This document shows, piece by piece, positions 1 through 11,142 of a stretch of DNA of 64,000 nucleotides. Origin of the DNA: Cladosporium sp. IMV 00045 (Eukaryota; Ascomycota; Dothideomycetes; Cladosporiales; Cladosporiaceae); NCBI GenBank assembly GCA_001931905.2, contig MSJI02000536.1, positions 1 through 64,000 on the forward strand, written 5' to 3'. The notes beneath the pieces are model-generated. The model searched no databases and was not told where the DNA came from. It saw only the letters and a program-made list of their open reading frames with translations. Position 1 is the stretch's first letter. Each line of letters opens with the position of its first letter. Made by a program: the position numbers and the translations under genes.

Positions 1-390
1 GCCGTCTAGTACTAAGATAGCTACGGTCTCGGTATCCGTAAGGCGAAGATTAGAGTATACGTTTAAGATAATAGCGCGAAGTTATAGCGAGTCCTTAATA
101 AAAAGGCGAGACGATAGTCCTATCTCTTTTATCTTACGTTTAAACGTTCGAACGGTAAGAGGTATACCGGTAGCCTCTTCGATATAAATACGCATCTAAT
201 TATAGGTCTAACTAACGGCTTGCTAATCGCGTATCTAATCTACCTACGCGTCGAGATAAATACGTAGGCGGCCTACGTGCCTTTTTTAGTATTCTTCTAT
301 TACGTAAACGAGGTAATATATATTCTTAGGGGCTATTACTATTAAAAATAATAGAATATAGTATATTTTAATATAAATAAGCCTAAATTT
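1..390. repeat. RIP-mutated repeat remnant
   Basis: In the first 389 bases I count one CA and two TG dinucleotides against roughly sixty TA. CpG remains common. This is the expected outcome of repeat-induced point mutation, which converts CpA to TpA on both strands and spares CpG. The bias stops abruptly at about 390-405, where CA and TG return to normal. The stretch is most likely the end of an inactivated transposable element continuing off the left edge. Both strands are full of stops and I could not recognise the element family. Confidence 0.8.
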
Positions 391-1363
391 GGATTTTAGT
401 ACTATGGTAAAAATCAGGAAATCTGTAATTTTGGCACTTTTGTATATATGGCCGACCCTTTTTGCCCGCACCGCAAACTTGAGATCTGCAAGTCCGTCAC
501 ACACCATCAGCACCCAGCCGCTGTAGCGCGAGAGCGTCCATGGCGTTTTTGTCGCTATGCCCGGCCCTGGTCCTGCAAATACACGGGAGGTCGAGCGCGC
601 CCTGAGGGTTTGCCGTGACTGCTTCATCTATCAAGACTTAGCATGTCACTGTCTCTTTACGATTGATCAGAGAGCACAGATGAGATGTTCCAGATAGCTA
701 TGAAGGCCACCGAGGCTTGAGGCACTTCGCCCGTTGCATATCGCGGTTACCGTCTGGTCAAAACAAGGCGAACAAGTCGAACAAGGCTCACGGACTCACC
801 AGACTTCATGAGGTCAAGGTCACGGCTGGTCTACACACGGCATCTGCCGTGAATTCGGTATTCAGACAGCAGCTGTTCGCAGTCGATGGTTGGCCACCTC
901 ATGCCATTCGATGGATCCTGTGGTAATGCCCAAGGGTACAGTACCTGTAGTGTCGTGGCTGAGAATCACGCAGCAAATGTTCGCCACCTCTCCCGTCTTA
1001 TTGTCTATCTCGGTTCTTTCACTGACCAGCATGGAAGCTCAAGTCGTTCGTGTCCTTGACATTTATTTGGGCCTACCATGAAGCGTACTTTTGCGCAAAG
1101 ATTGCTTCTCCAGCGCAATGTTTGGACACGCAGCTTTTGGAACCGGTAGCACGGCTGTTCTTGGGTGGCTACATGCATGCAGCTGGCTGTGGTACGACTG
1201 AACAGCCTCGTCCGCAGCCTTGCCAAATCGGTTGCACGTGTGAGCAACATGCAGCTTACTCCAGCCTGGTGTAGTGATATAAGCTCGTACGTTTCGACTT
1301 CCAAGAGGATCTCAGATACATGCTTGCGCATACTATGGACTTCGGCAACAGCACAGTACTACC
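391..1363. other. Gene-free spacer
   Basis: Ordinary-composition DNA between the RIP-mutated edge and the NACHT-ankyrin gene. It holds only short overlapping open frames on both strands and no recognisable protein. The final few hundred bases presumably contain the promoter of the downstream gene. Confidence 0.5.
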
Positions 1364-4263
1364 ATGGATCCAGTGAGTGTGACTTTGAGCATCACTGCGT
1401 TACTGACTCTCACCAAAGACGTCATTCTCTGGACCAAAGAGGCCAAAGATGCACCGGATGAGCGCAAAAAGTTCGTTAAAGAGGCTTCCAGTCTGTCAGG
1501 CCTGCTGAACACCCTCTTTGAGTTTATCAACGACTGCGATCCAGGCGATCCATGGCTACAGGCGATTCCGCGTCTGGCTCAAAAAGATGGCGTTTTGGAT
1601 GGACTCACGCAATCACTTCAGCTGTTCAAGGACAAGGTCAACCCTGCTTCTATGATCCGCAAAGTGGGACATGCTCTCGCATGGAAACATGTCAAGGATG
1701 ACATCAAAGATCTCTTGTCGCGGATGGAACGCCTGAAGACTCTTGTGGGAATCGCTTTGGAGCTAGATCACATGTGAGTACGCCGAAACGCTTATTTATG
1801 TTATCATGAACTGATTTGGCCAAAGCCAACTGTCCCGCGCAATGCACGATCAGCTACACGACGTCCGCAGCGGTATTGAAGACATCGCCCTTGGCGTTTC
1901 TACAGTACGGGACGACGCTTCCGCACGCAGGAAGGCCGAGCTGCTGGAAAGGATCTGTGGCGTTGACTACCACCAGCAGCACCGCGACATCATCGGGAGG
2001 CACCAGAATGGTACAGGAGAATGGTTCCTCGACAGTTCTACGTACCGTGATTGGAAGAATTCATCACATGGAACACTCTTTTGCCCCGGCGTGCCTGGCG
2101 CAGGCAAGACGATGATGGCTGTTTTGGTCGTCGAGCAGCTTCTTCGAGAGACTCATTCTGCACAACGGCCCGTTGTTTTCGAATATTATGACTACAAACG
2201 CCAGGACGAGCAGACGCTGCTGCACACCATGCAAGCTTTCTTACGCCAGGTCGTCAGTATCTTGCCCAGCCTTCCAAAGTCTGTAGAAGATCTCTATCGC
2301 AATACTCCCTCATTGGAGGAAATCAAACATACCCTCTTGGAGGTCCTCAGCCATGACAAGAAGTTGACAATCGTGGTCGATGCTTTGGATGAGTGCCATG
2401 AACAAGCTCGGTTCGATTTGCTTAATCTGATTGAGCAACTTCAGAACAAGATTGATGTCAACCTTTTGGCAACTTCGCGTGATTTTCACGCAGCTGCATC
2501 CAGTCCCATCTTCTCTGGTCAGCCATCACTCCAGATCAAAGCATCGCACGAGGATCTGGGAAGTTATGTGACAGAGCGAGCTAAAAGCTTGCGTGATAGC
2601 ATCTCGTTGGATATTCGGAAGCAAGTTGTCCAGGGCGTTGTTACGGTAGCAGATGGCATGTGAGTTAGATGTCGACACAGACTTAGCGCGAACACCGCCC
2701 TGACATCAGTTTCAAAGGTTTCTACTGGCTCGACTTTTGATGGACTCCTTCCAGGACAAAATGACACCCAAGTCAATCAAAGACCACCTACAAAATATTC
2801 CGAAGGGAATCGATGCTTACGATGTTGCCTATGGCAATGCGATGGAGAGAATATACGGGCAAGAGAAAGAACACCGTGAATTCGCAAAGCTCATACTCTC
2901 GCTGGTCTTCTGTGCTGCCCGCCCTCTGAGCGTCGAGGAGCTCCAGCATGCTCTCGCGGTCCAAGAAAACGACGTCGAGATTGATGTGGACAACATCCTC
3001 ACGATTGAAGACATTTGCTCAGTCTGCGCAGGATTGATCACGCTCGATGAGGCTTTTCACGAGATCAGATTCGTCCACTACACAACACAGGAGTACTTGG
3101 ACCGGCACCAGCAACAATGGATTCCGCAAGCGCGCCTTGAGATGGCTCGCAGATGCCTCTGGTATCTATCGTTGCGAGAGTTCTCACTTGGTGCTTGCAA
3201 GACTCCGTCAAGCGTTCTTGACAGGCGTAAGACGTATCCATTTGCCGTATACGTTGCTGCGGATGGAATGGAGCTCTTGAACACACTGTTCGAGGAGTGC
3301 AACCTTTCTCTGGACGCTGATTTTTCATGTCGGATGTTGAATTTCATCAAAGCTATGCCGGTAGCGCACTCAATGCAGCAGATTAACCGCTACACATTCT
3401 ACAGTGCCAAAGTTCGAGCACTTTTGACTGGTCGTCGATATCGCAAGCCTTACCTCAGCACGACAATGCACTGGTTCGCATTTAAAGGTTGGCCTGGCCT
3501 CTTGAGACTGTGCCTCGAACAAGGCTCCGACATCAACCAGCAAAACAACCAGGGCCTGACGCCCCTATTTCTTGCCGCATCAAATGAAAAGCTGAAGGCC
3601 GTTGAGTTTCTTCTGGCTTACGAAAGATCAGATGCAAGTGCGACAAGCATCGAAGGAGATACTTCATCAACTGGAGCCGATCTTAAGAGTACTTGTCTGG
3701 AACCAGTGGACAATCGCCCTGGAAAAACCAAAATGTCACGCAACATCAGTTGCTTGAACGCTAACATTGCAAACCACGAAGGAATCACTCCATTGGGGGT
3801 TGCCGCCGCAAACGGCATGCCAGACATGGTGCGACTGCTGCTAGCCTCTGACAAAGTCGACCCTAATGTCAAGGACCGGCAAGGACGTGCGGCACTCTCG
3901 GCTGTTATTGGGGAGCAATGCGAAAGACGCAAACCCTTAGGTGTTCTCGAGAGATGGGCTATGGAACCTTACAACAAAGACAGACACGTTGCTATAAGAG
4001 CACTGTGCACGTCTCCACGAGTTGACTTGAACACCAAAGACGACCATGGACACACGCCTCTGTATTACGCTGTGCAAAGATCTGGAGACGAGCCAAGGAT
4101 GCTTGAAGTAGTCGACTTGCTGCTCCGGAGTGACACAGTTGACACAGAGCCTGGTCTTGTCAACATCGAAGCTGCTTCAGAGGAAGTTCGAGAAGCCGTG
4201 GAAAAGGCGCATCGCATGAGGCAGGATCGCTTACGAAAAGGCACAGGAGTCAGCACAGTCTAA
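1364..4263 (+). CDS. NACHT-ankyrin STAND (NLR-like) protein
   Basis: Exons 1364-1773, 1826-2659 and 2718-4263 join in frame to 929 residues; both introns start GTGAGT and are 52 and 58 bases. The N-terminal ~130 residues begin MDPVSVTLSITALL and contain a KDAPDER segment, like the HeLo-like/SesA-type N-terminal domains of fungal STAND proteins. A NACHT NTPase follows: P-loop GVPGAGKT at about 225-232 and Walker B VVDALDEC near 319-326. After the second splice comes the FLLARL segment typical of fungal NACHT proteins. At least three ankyrin units lie between about 665 and 880, with TPLFLAA, TPLGVAA and TPLYYAV cores. In the family the sensor repeats release the NACHT switch, and HeLo-like domains can kill the cell by acting on membranes; that role here is inferred. 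No frameshift or in-frame stop is seen, although a RIP-mutated repeat lies only 1 kb upstream. Confidence 0.85.
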
Positions 4264-5119
4264 TTCATGAGGGCCTTCACATCGATTGTCTGGGCTCGAT
4301 GGAATGACGTGCTGGGAAGGTGAAGTCTCCAGGCATCAAAGTAAAGCTCCTATCAGAATTGCCACCCAAGCCCACTGGTTCTGCCTTTTCAACCATCAAG
4401 CGTAACAATCATGCCACCTCGGCCATCTCTTTTGTACGATGTACCGTTACAAGGTCCACTCTGACCCGAGGTCCAGATCATTTTCTGGCTGGAGACTCAA
4501 TCAGCTCAACAAACACGCCAATGATGCTGACCTGCCCCCTTTACTAGATGTCGCTCGATATCATCGAGTGTGAAACTGTAATCGTTTGTTTCAACTCGCG
4601 CATTTGTCAAACATTCTATTTCTCCGTGTGGTGTATGCTCGTACTATCACCGTCAGTATCCCATATAGATGTCTTGACCGCTGAGATAGTTATATTTAAT
4701 GACGTACTTCCCCGTGACATGTATGCTCATACTAATAACTTTAGCACCTCATAAAGACGAATTAGCCGCTGAGATAGTTGTAGCTAGAACCATGCTTCTC
4801 CATACCAAGCATGCCCGTACCAACAACTCCAGTCTCTCGAAAAGACGTCTCGACCACTGAGATAGATACAAGTAATTTCAAGCCGCGACTTCAAGAGAAT
4901 TCTGATTTTGAAATAAAGTTCTGAACAATGAAGAAAAGTCTTCAAATTTTGTATCCTACAAGAAAGCAAAACAAGCAAAACGCCACCGCTATGCTTCAAC
5001 CCCCAAGCGCCAGCTTTTCTAAGATACAACCGAACCGATTCGAAGAAGATACCAACACGCCTCGATTAAAGCCAATCACACAAGCCACAAAAGCAGGAAC
5101 TTTTCTCTTTCTTACAAGT
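4264..5119. other. Intergenic region with tandem repeats
   Basis: Between the NACHT-ankyrin gene and the convergent Pol I subunit gene. Apart from the 88-bp tandem repeats at 4630-4880 I see only short open frames with no recognisable product. It presumably holds both 3' untranslated regions. Confidence 0.5.
4630..4880. repeat. 88-bp imperfect tandem repeat, three copies
   Basis: The word CTGAGATAG recurs at 4681, 4769 and 4857, exactly 88 bases apart. The word GTATGCTC (GCATGCCC in the last copy) recurs at 4633, 4721 and 4809, also exactly 88 apart. Intervening bases are partly conserved, so this is a diverged tandem triplication. Each unit contains a GATA core. It lies in the 3' intergenic region of the convergent genes on either side. 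Confidence 0.8.
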
Positions 5120-8100
5120 CTAAGGATCGACCTTGAAGTTCAAACGAATGCCCATAGCCGCCAACTCAACGTCCAAATACCTCAGAACACCGGGCACAGC
5201 AACGAGCGTGACGTCCTCGCCACCGACCCACTTCTGGCCCGACTTATCCTCCCAGCAATCGTTCTTGGGCTCCGCGCCCTTGACCTTCCTGCTACAGCGT
5301 CTGCAGCGCACGCGCAAGCTCTCATTAGGTCTGCGACGGCCGCCGAAGTGGCCCACAGTAGGCTGAGCGGAGAGGAAAGAGCCGCAAGCCTTGCAGATCC
5401 AAGCCTTGGTGTAGTCCGAGCAATTGAGCAGGCGGTCCTGGAGAAGGAAAGCCGTGCCGTGAGCGAGGAGGGAGTCGCGCTCCATTTCTCCGACACGAAT
5501 ACCACCGCCCTTGGCGCGGCCCTTGATGGGCTGGCCGGTGAGAGGGGTGACGGGACCCGTGGTGCGGACCTGGTACTTGTCATTGACCATGTGGCGGAGA
5601 CGCTGGTAGTAAACGACGCCGACGTAGATGTCCGCGCCGAGCTCCTGGCCCGTGATGCCGGAGTACATGGGCTCGTTGCCGTGGTAGTTGTAGCCAGCGC
5701 GCTTGAGCTGGTGCCCGAAGTACTCGACGGCGGTTTGCCCTTCTTGGTCTTTGAATTTGAAGGGTGTGGAGTCTTGGGCGTGGCCGTGCAGGGCGCCGGA
5801 TTTGCCGGCGAGGGACTCGACGAACATGCCGATGGTCATGCGGGAGGGGAAAGCGTGAGGGTTGATGATAACGTCTGGTTGCATGCCGGTTTCGGAGAAG
5901 GGCATGTCGGTCATGGGCCACTTTTGTGAGAGCACACCCTTTTGACCGTGGCGAGAGGAGAACTTGTCACCGACCACGGGGGAACGGGGAATGCGGAATC
6001 GGATGCTGATGGCTTGGCAAGGCTCGTTGCTGCCGCTCTCGTTGCCAATGAGCTTGATCTCTTCGACGAAGGCCTCTTCTGAGTCCTTGTAGCGGTGAAG
6101 GTGAGTGATGCCGTCGCGATTGACGTACTCGCCGGACTGAGGGTCTTTGACCACTGTGTGTGAGGCGGCAACAATGTCACCCTCTTTGAACTTCATGCCA
6201 ACCGCAGCCAATCCATCGTCATCCAGAGTGGCTCTCCATTGTGATTTGATGAGTCCACCAGGAGCAAAGCCGAACATGTGGCTGACGGCGCTGCTCCTTC
6301 CGCGGCTCTCCTCAGCCAAGTTGATGTGCTTGGTCTTGTAGATCGTACCGTGGCCGAAACCACGCTCGTGAGCAGACTTGTTCAGAATCATAGCGTCGTC
6401 CATGTCGTATCCGGTGTAAGAAATGACAGCGACGACAGCGTTGGTGCCGTTGGGGAAGTTATCAAGGCCGTATTCGTTGTGTAGGGGCGGCCTGACAACC
6501 GGGGTCTGACCGGTTTGCAGCTTGTATGACTTGTTGTCCGTACGGTACTTCAGCGCAGTACCAGGGGTACCCATGGTCTGTTTTCCCATCTGGCATTGAT
6601 ACATGTTTCTTGGGGATTGGTTGAAATCAGAGAAAGGGGTTTGGTTGGCAACGATCGAGAGAATGTTGGTAGGGTCGTACTCCAGATGGGTGTTGTCTCC
6701 GGAGACGATTTCGGGCTCCGTGCACGCAATTGACATGAAGGGCTGCTCAAAGGGACCCACGTAGTCCACCTTGTCGAGGGGGAGATACTTGACCGGACGC
6801 ATCATACGTGCTGCCGCTGAGAACATGTAAATACCCGGGTACTGACCGCCGTTGGATTCCGGGATGCTGCCGATTTCCAGCTCGACGGGGACATTGTGGG
6901 TGCCTTCGACCTTCCAGTAGCGAAGAGTGTCGCTGATGACCTTTGCTTGCTTAGGGCTGCAGAAACCCATTATCTTGCCGTCGAGCTGGACAACGAAGTT
7001 CTCATTCAAAGTGGCGGCCGAAGGCTCGACAACGCCCAGCTGAGTAAGCAGCTGCGGGACTGCGGAAACATCCGTGCTGTCGGTCGTGATCAGACACTTG
7101 TGTGCCAAATGGTTGAGCAGACCGCAAGGCGAACCGTCAGGAGTGTGGACGGGGCACAGAAAACCCCAGCTCTCCGGAAGAAGCTTTCTGACGGTGGTCG
7201 TCTTCAGCTGAGCGAAGAAACTACCTCTGTGAACCATGCGGAAATGACTGATGAAACGGTAGAAGTTGATCTTTTCGGCCATGACGGTGAAACCAGAAGT
7301 TTGCTGCAAGTCAAGACCACTGGGACTGACAAGATTTCCCGTTGAGAGGAAGTAGTCCAGAGCTTGGCCGAGGTTCTCGTTCGTCTTTCGTACAATCCTG
7401 GTGATGAAGTCCTTTTCGAATTCTTTGGTGGTAAAAGCAGGGTATTGGTGGCTCCGGCCCCAGTCGCGCAAGCTGAGACCAATGGAGTAAAGCCACTCCT
7501 CGATCCTCTCCTTGATGATCATACCATAGAGGAGACCAGGAAGGAGAATTTCCTGGTTCTGGACAGCATCCGGGTTGTCGATCGCACAGTCGCCCTCGAC
7601 AAGAGAATAGAGCTTGCGGATCATGAAGATGAGCATGCGGAACTTGTCTGCGTCGTTCTCTTCGGTGACATCGTGAGAGCCCAAGTGGGGGAGGACGACT
7701 TTGCGCAAGAACTCGGCACCAGCCTCCTCGTCGGTAACGTCCTCGGGCATCTGCAGGACTGGCCTGAACTTGGATCCAAGGAAAGCGCGGGTGCTCGATT
7801 TGCCGTAGAAGTTGTATGCCTTGTAGGTCCTCAGAAGCAGCTCCACTCTGTCGATCACGAACTGCTTGCTCTCCAACTCTTTCTTGCTAGTCGCACGGCC
7901 GACGATACCCTCGTAAATCTCGCGGTCATTGGTCTCAGCCAGTGCCTTCAAAACCATGACGACCGGCACGAGGTACTCATTCTTCCTGTAGGAGAATCTG
8001 AATGTAACGTTTCCATCGCTGAGGTAGTGCAGAACGTTCGTCTGCGAAGTTTGATCCGGTCTCACGGATCGAATCTGAATACCGAACTTGGTGTATGTGT

Positions 8101-8752
8101 TGCCTCTTCCTTCGAAAGATGGACGAATGATGGCCATGGGGAAATTCCTTCGGTTGACGATAAGCATACGAATGAGCTTCTCGTTACCGTTGACAATGAA
8201 GTATCCACCAAGCTCTTCGGTCTCCTCACGCTTGTCGACCATCTGCTTAGGTGAAAGGCCTTCCAAGTGACATCTGTTGGAGCGCAACATGATGGGCACG
8301 TGGCCGAAGTCCCGAACACTCTCTTTCCATGGTCCATCGTTGACTCTGTACTCCAGTCTTCCTCTGAATCGTCCTCTGTACGAGCAATGACGCTCTCTGC
8401 ACTCGACAGGCAAAATTTCACGCTTTGTCGTCTCGTGTTTGTTCGACGCAGGCAATTGGCTCTTCTCCAGAAAAACCTCTCTCACGCGGACTTGCAGTCT
8501 GTTTCGCGGAGCGTCCTCAGGCGCATTGGGCTCGCCGTCGAGGAAAGTCTTGGTGCCGACATCCTTGAGAGCGTGATGAAGTTGGCCATTCGGCGCAAAG
8601 ATGGTGTTAAAAGAGTTGACATGCGGCTGAATCGCAGCCGCAAGCGACGGGTATGCGGTCTTATCGGTGGGAGGGTTGCTGAACAGAGCGTGTCGTCTGA
8701 GGGTGTCGAACTCGGTTCCCCATTTGCGTTTTGTAGTCTCCGGAGCTCCCAT
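5120..8752 (-). CDS. RPA135: RNA polymerase I second-largest subunit (RPA135/RPA2)
   Basis: Intronless 1210-residue protein, close to the ~1200 residues usual for RPA135. It pairs with the largest subunit to form the Pol I active centre, which transcribes rDNA in the nucleolus. The N-terminal NPPTDKTAYPSL segment and the C-terminal LRYLDVELAAMGIRL ending are Pol I-type rather than RPB2- or RPC128-type. Hallmarks of the family are visible: GYDMDDAMILNKSAHERG in the hybrid-binding region, GDKFSSRHGQKG in the catalytic region, and a C-terminal zinc site (CKAC and CRRC pairs) at about 1115-1150. The ATG at 8752 lies just before MGAPETTKRKWG. The opposite strand carries long but meaningless open frames caused by codon bias. 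It is divergent from ARL8, with about 1.45 kb between start codons. Confidence 0.97.
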   Translation of the reverse strand: MGAPETTKRKWGTEFDTLRRHALFSNPPTDKTAYPSLAAAIQPHVNSFNTIFAPNGQLHHALKDVGTKTFLDGEPNAPEDAPRNRLQVRVREVFLEKSQLPASNKHETTKREILPVECRERHCSYRGRFRGRLEYRVNDGPWKESVRDFGHVPIMLRSNRCHLEGLSPKQMVDKREETEELGGYFIVNGNEKLIRMLIVNRRNFPMAIIRPSFEGRGNTYTKFGIQIRSVRPDQTSQTNVLHYLSDGNVTFRFSYRKNEYLVPVVMVLKALAETNDREIYEGIVGRATSKKELESKQFVIDRVELLLRTYKAYNFYGKSSTRAFLGSKFRPVLQMPEDVTDEEAGAEFLRKVVLPHLGSHDVTEENDADKFRMLIFMIRKLYSLVEGDCAIDNPDAVQNQEILLPGLLYGMIIKERIEEWLYSIGLSLRDWGRSHQYPAFTTKEFEKDFITRIVRKTNENLGQALDYFLSTGNLVSPSGLDLQQTSGFTVMAEKINFYRFISHFRMVHRGSFFAQLKTTTVRKLLPESWGFLCPVHTPDGSPCGLLNHLAHKCLITTDSTDVSAVPQLLTQLGVVEPSAATLNENFVVQLDGKIMGFCSPKQAKVISDTLRYWKVEGTHNVPVELEIGSIPESNGGQYPGIYMFSAAARMMRPVKYLPLDKVDYVGPFEQPFMSIACTEPEIVSGDNTHLEYDPTNILSIVANQTPFSDFNQSPRNMYQCQMGKQTMGTPGTALKYRTDNKSYKLQTGQTPVVRPPLHNEYGLDNFPNGTNAVVAVISYTGYDMDDAMILNKSAHERGFGHGTIYKTKHINLAEESRGRSSAVSHMFGFAPGGLIKSQWRATLDDDGLAAVGMKFKEGDIVAASHTVVKDPQSGEYVNRDGITHLHRYKDSEEAFVEEIKLIGNESGSNEPCQAISIRFRIPRSPVVGDKFSSRHGQKGVLSQKWPMTDMPFSETGMQPDVIINPHAFPSRMTIGMFVESLAGKSGALHGHAQDSTPFKFKDQEGQTAVEYFGHQLKRAGYNYHGNEPMYSGITGQELGADIYVGVVYYQRLRHMVNDKYQVRTTGPVTPLTGQPIKGRAKGGGIRVGEMERDSLLAHGTAFLLQDRLLNCSDYTKAWICKACGSFLSAQPTVGHFGGRRRPNESLRVRCRRCSRKVKGAEPKNDCWEDKSGQKWVGGEDVTLVAVPGVLRYLDVELAAMGIRLNFKVDP

Positions 8753-10199
8753 CTTGCTTAGAGTATGTGGGCTTGCGCGTAAGGATGGAGATCAAAGGGT
8801 CATCCCTCGCAAGGACGCGCGATCGATCAAGGTGTTTGAAGTGTATAAAAGAAAATCGACGCAGTCCAGCAAACCCGACGAGAATGCACCAGCAACACGA
8901 CCAATTCAGCCTGCAAAAGCTTTAGAGATGTCGGGATGAACTTTTGAGAAAACCTCGGACGCGGGCGTACGGGACGGCCCCGGCCGAGACCGATAAAGAT
9001 AAGGAACCTCGAGCCATCCCACCAGCGTCAATCCACTATAAGGTATAGCGAGAGCGAGCGTACCGCGGCAGCGAACGAAAAGCAGGCGGATGTGGTCGTC
9101 CTGAGGTCCGGACGGTCTACTGCATGCATACACTGCAACTCTCACTGCTGCTCTGACCAACCGTGAGTCCGATACCGATATACATTGGTGACTGTGTGCT
9201 GCACATTCTGTGATCCTTGCGTGCGCACCGCATCTCTTGCCTTGCGTTCCTCCTGTCCTGTCACACTCGAGATCTCTCGACTCTGCTGCTCTGTCGTTTC
9301 CCCAGAGTGTCAGACAGACAGAGAGGGAGAGAGAGGTCGCTTGGTCGCCTCATCGTGACACCAGCGCAGCACAAAGAAGATCCCTCATCCCGTCGTTCCC
9401 CTCTGGCCCGACATCGCACGGCTCGTGCTGCAGGCAAAAAAGAAAAACAACAGCGGTGGAATTATTACATTCTCGTCAGTCGATCACACACACCATCATT
9501 CCCCTCATCCTCCGACACCAGCGAGCCGCGGTTTGCTGGCGGCAGTGTTTCATACGTTTCGCCGCCCGCCGCCGCTTTCTCTGAACCGCGCAAGGCTGAA
9601 AAGGCAAAAGGCACCTGACCACACAAGAAAACACACCTCCTCCCACGTCCGTCCCTCGTCCGCTAGCCGTGACGCTTCCTGGCGGCAAGCGTCTAGAGAG
9701 AGAAAGGGGAAAAGCACTATATCACCCACTACTGCAGCCTACAAATCCGCGAACGCCCGCCTAGTCTCTTCACACACTGCTCGGCCCGAGAGCTGTCTGC
9801 TGTTCTGCTGTCCGCCAGTCTCCAGTGCACCAGTCCACCCATCACCCCAGCCCACCACAGCCAGACTTGAAAAACGGGCTCACAGAAGCGCCCCGCACGT
9901 CGTGAATCGCCTGCATCCACCGCGCGCCCACCAACAGTACCCATCCGCCAAGGCAGTTTTCCAGAACCTCTCCTGTCCACTCGTGCCTTTCCGCCCAAGC
10001 AGACGAAAAAAAATCTACCTTCCGCCAGACATAGGCCGGGGTTCCCTGAGTTGTTGTTCGCTGCCCATCTAGCCATCCCCACGGGAGAGCCGCACTTCCG
10101 CCACATCAAGTCTACCGGCCTGTTGAAGGTTGGCATTATTCGACGTTGCTTCTAGTCCAGCAAGCACTGACTCCGACGGGAAGCGTCGGTCTGCCCGTC
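8753..10199. other. Divergent promoter region of RPA135 and ARL8
   Basis: Contains a TATAAAA at 8844-8850 and a long pyrimidine-biased stretch on the plus strand from about 9240 to 10080, with a purine run of CAGACAGAGAGG type near 9315-9336. Long CT-rich leaders are common upstream of fungal genes. Open frames here (for example 9425-10072) are low-complexity and judged not to be coding. Confidence 0.5.
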
Positions 10200-11142
10200 A
10201 TGGTGGGTTTATTCAGGCGCATTTATGATTGGCTTTTGAGCTTGTTCTGGTATGTTGATGGTGCTGATGTGTTCCTTCTCTTGCCTTGTATCCTCGCAGT
10301 CATGATCCTTCGAGTGCCTCGCGCTGTTCGAATGCATGGAAGCTTCGCCGGCCTCATCCAGGAGTGTGGCGGCACGTGGTAGTTGTAATAGGAATGCCAG
10401 AGCTGACAGAGTTTCGAAAGGCAAACCGAGATGGACATTACCATGATTGGGCTCCAGAATGCCGGCAAGACGTCGCTGTTGAGAGTGTTAGCGGTAAGAT
10501 CCTGGTTTCGGCCACAGCTAGAAGCGCACTTACTGACCGACTTTGACAGGGCGGGGAGTTCACGATTGAGTAAGGCTGATGTCCAGCTCCGTGTGATTTG
10601 CTTCTTCTGACCAGCTTTGTAGCTCAATACCAACAGTAGGATTCAATATGAAGCGTGTCCAGAAAGGGCATGTCACGTTAAAATGGTGGGTCTTGAAAAA
10701 GCGCACTGTGTTGAACAGATGACTGACATTTCCAAGCTGGGATCTGGGCGGTCAACCTCGTTTCCGTACCATGTGGGAAAGATACTGTCGGGGTGTGAAC
10801 GCGATCGTGTAAGTCACTTTTCCTGATCTCGCTTCAGCTGAAGTCCAGCTTTGCTAACACTCCACCAGATTCATCGTCGACTCAGCCGACAGAGAGGCGC
10901 TACCAGTGGCGAGGGAAGAGCTCCACATTCTCCTCGAGAAGCCCGCCATGGAAGGGATACCTTTGCTGGTCCTCGGGAACAAGTCCGATCTTCGCGGGCA
11001 TTTGACCGTCGACGACCTGATTGATGCCTTGGAGTTGAAGCGCGTAACCCATCGAGAAGTGTCCTGTTACGGCATCAGCGCGAAAGAAGAAACCAACCTT
11101 GACGCGGTCTTGCAATGGCTGATCGCAAGATCAACCAGGTAA
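10200..11142 (+). CDS. ARL8: Arf-like small GTPase ARL8
   Basis: Six exons: 10200-10249, 10421-10493, 10550-10569, 10623-10685, 10737-10808 and 10869-11142. They join to 183 residues, against 186 for animal ARL8. ARL8 acts in lysosome/vacuole positioning and vesicle traffic in animals; the fungal role is less well defined. The start MVGLFRRIYDWLLSLFW is the ARL8-type amphipathic N-terminus with no glycine at position 2, so N-myristoylation is not expected. The nucleotide site is complete: P-loop GLQNAGKT at 27-34, switch II WDLGGQPRFRTMWERYCRG from about 70, and NKSD at 130-133. The 20-base third exon is unusually small but restores the conserved GEFTIDSIPTVGFN run. The stop overlaps a GGTAAGC that could also act as a donor, so an extra 3' exon cannot be excluded. 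Confidence 0.93.

Noticed and set aside
4928..5929. 333-codon plus-strand open frame overlapping the Pol I subunit gene
   Set aside because: It lies antisense to the conserved C-terminal coding sequence of RPA135 and has no domain-like sequence; produced by codon bias.
7364..8254. 296-codon plus-strand open frame
   Set aside because: Antisense shadow of RPA135.
9425..10072. 215-codon open frame in the RPA135/ARL8 spacer
   Set aside because: Low-complexity Ser/Pro/Arg/His composition from a pyrimidine-rich leader, no motif, out of context with ARL8.
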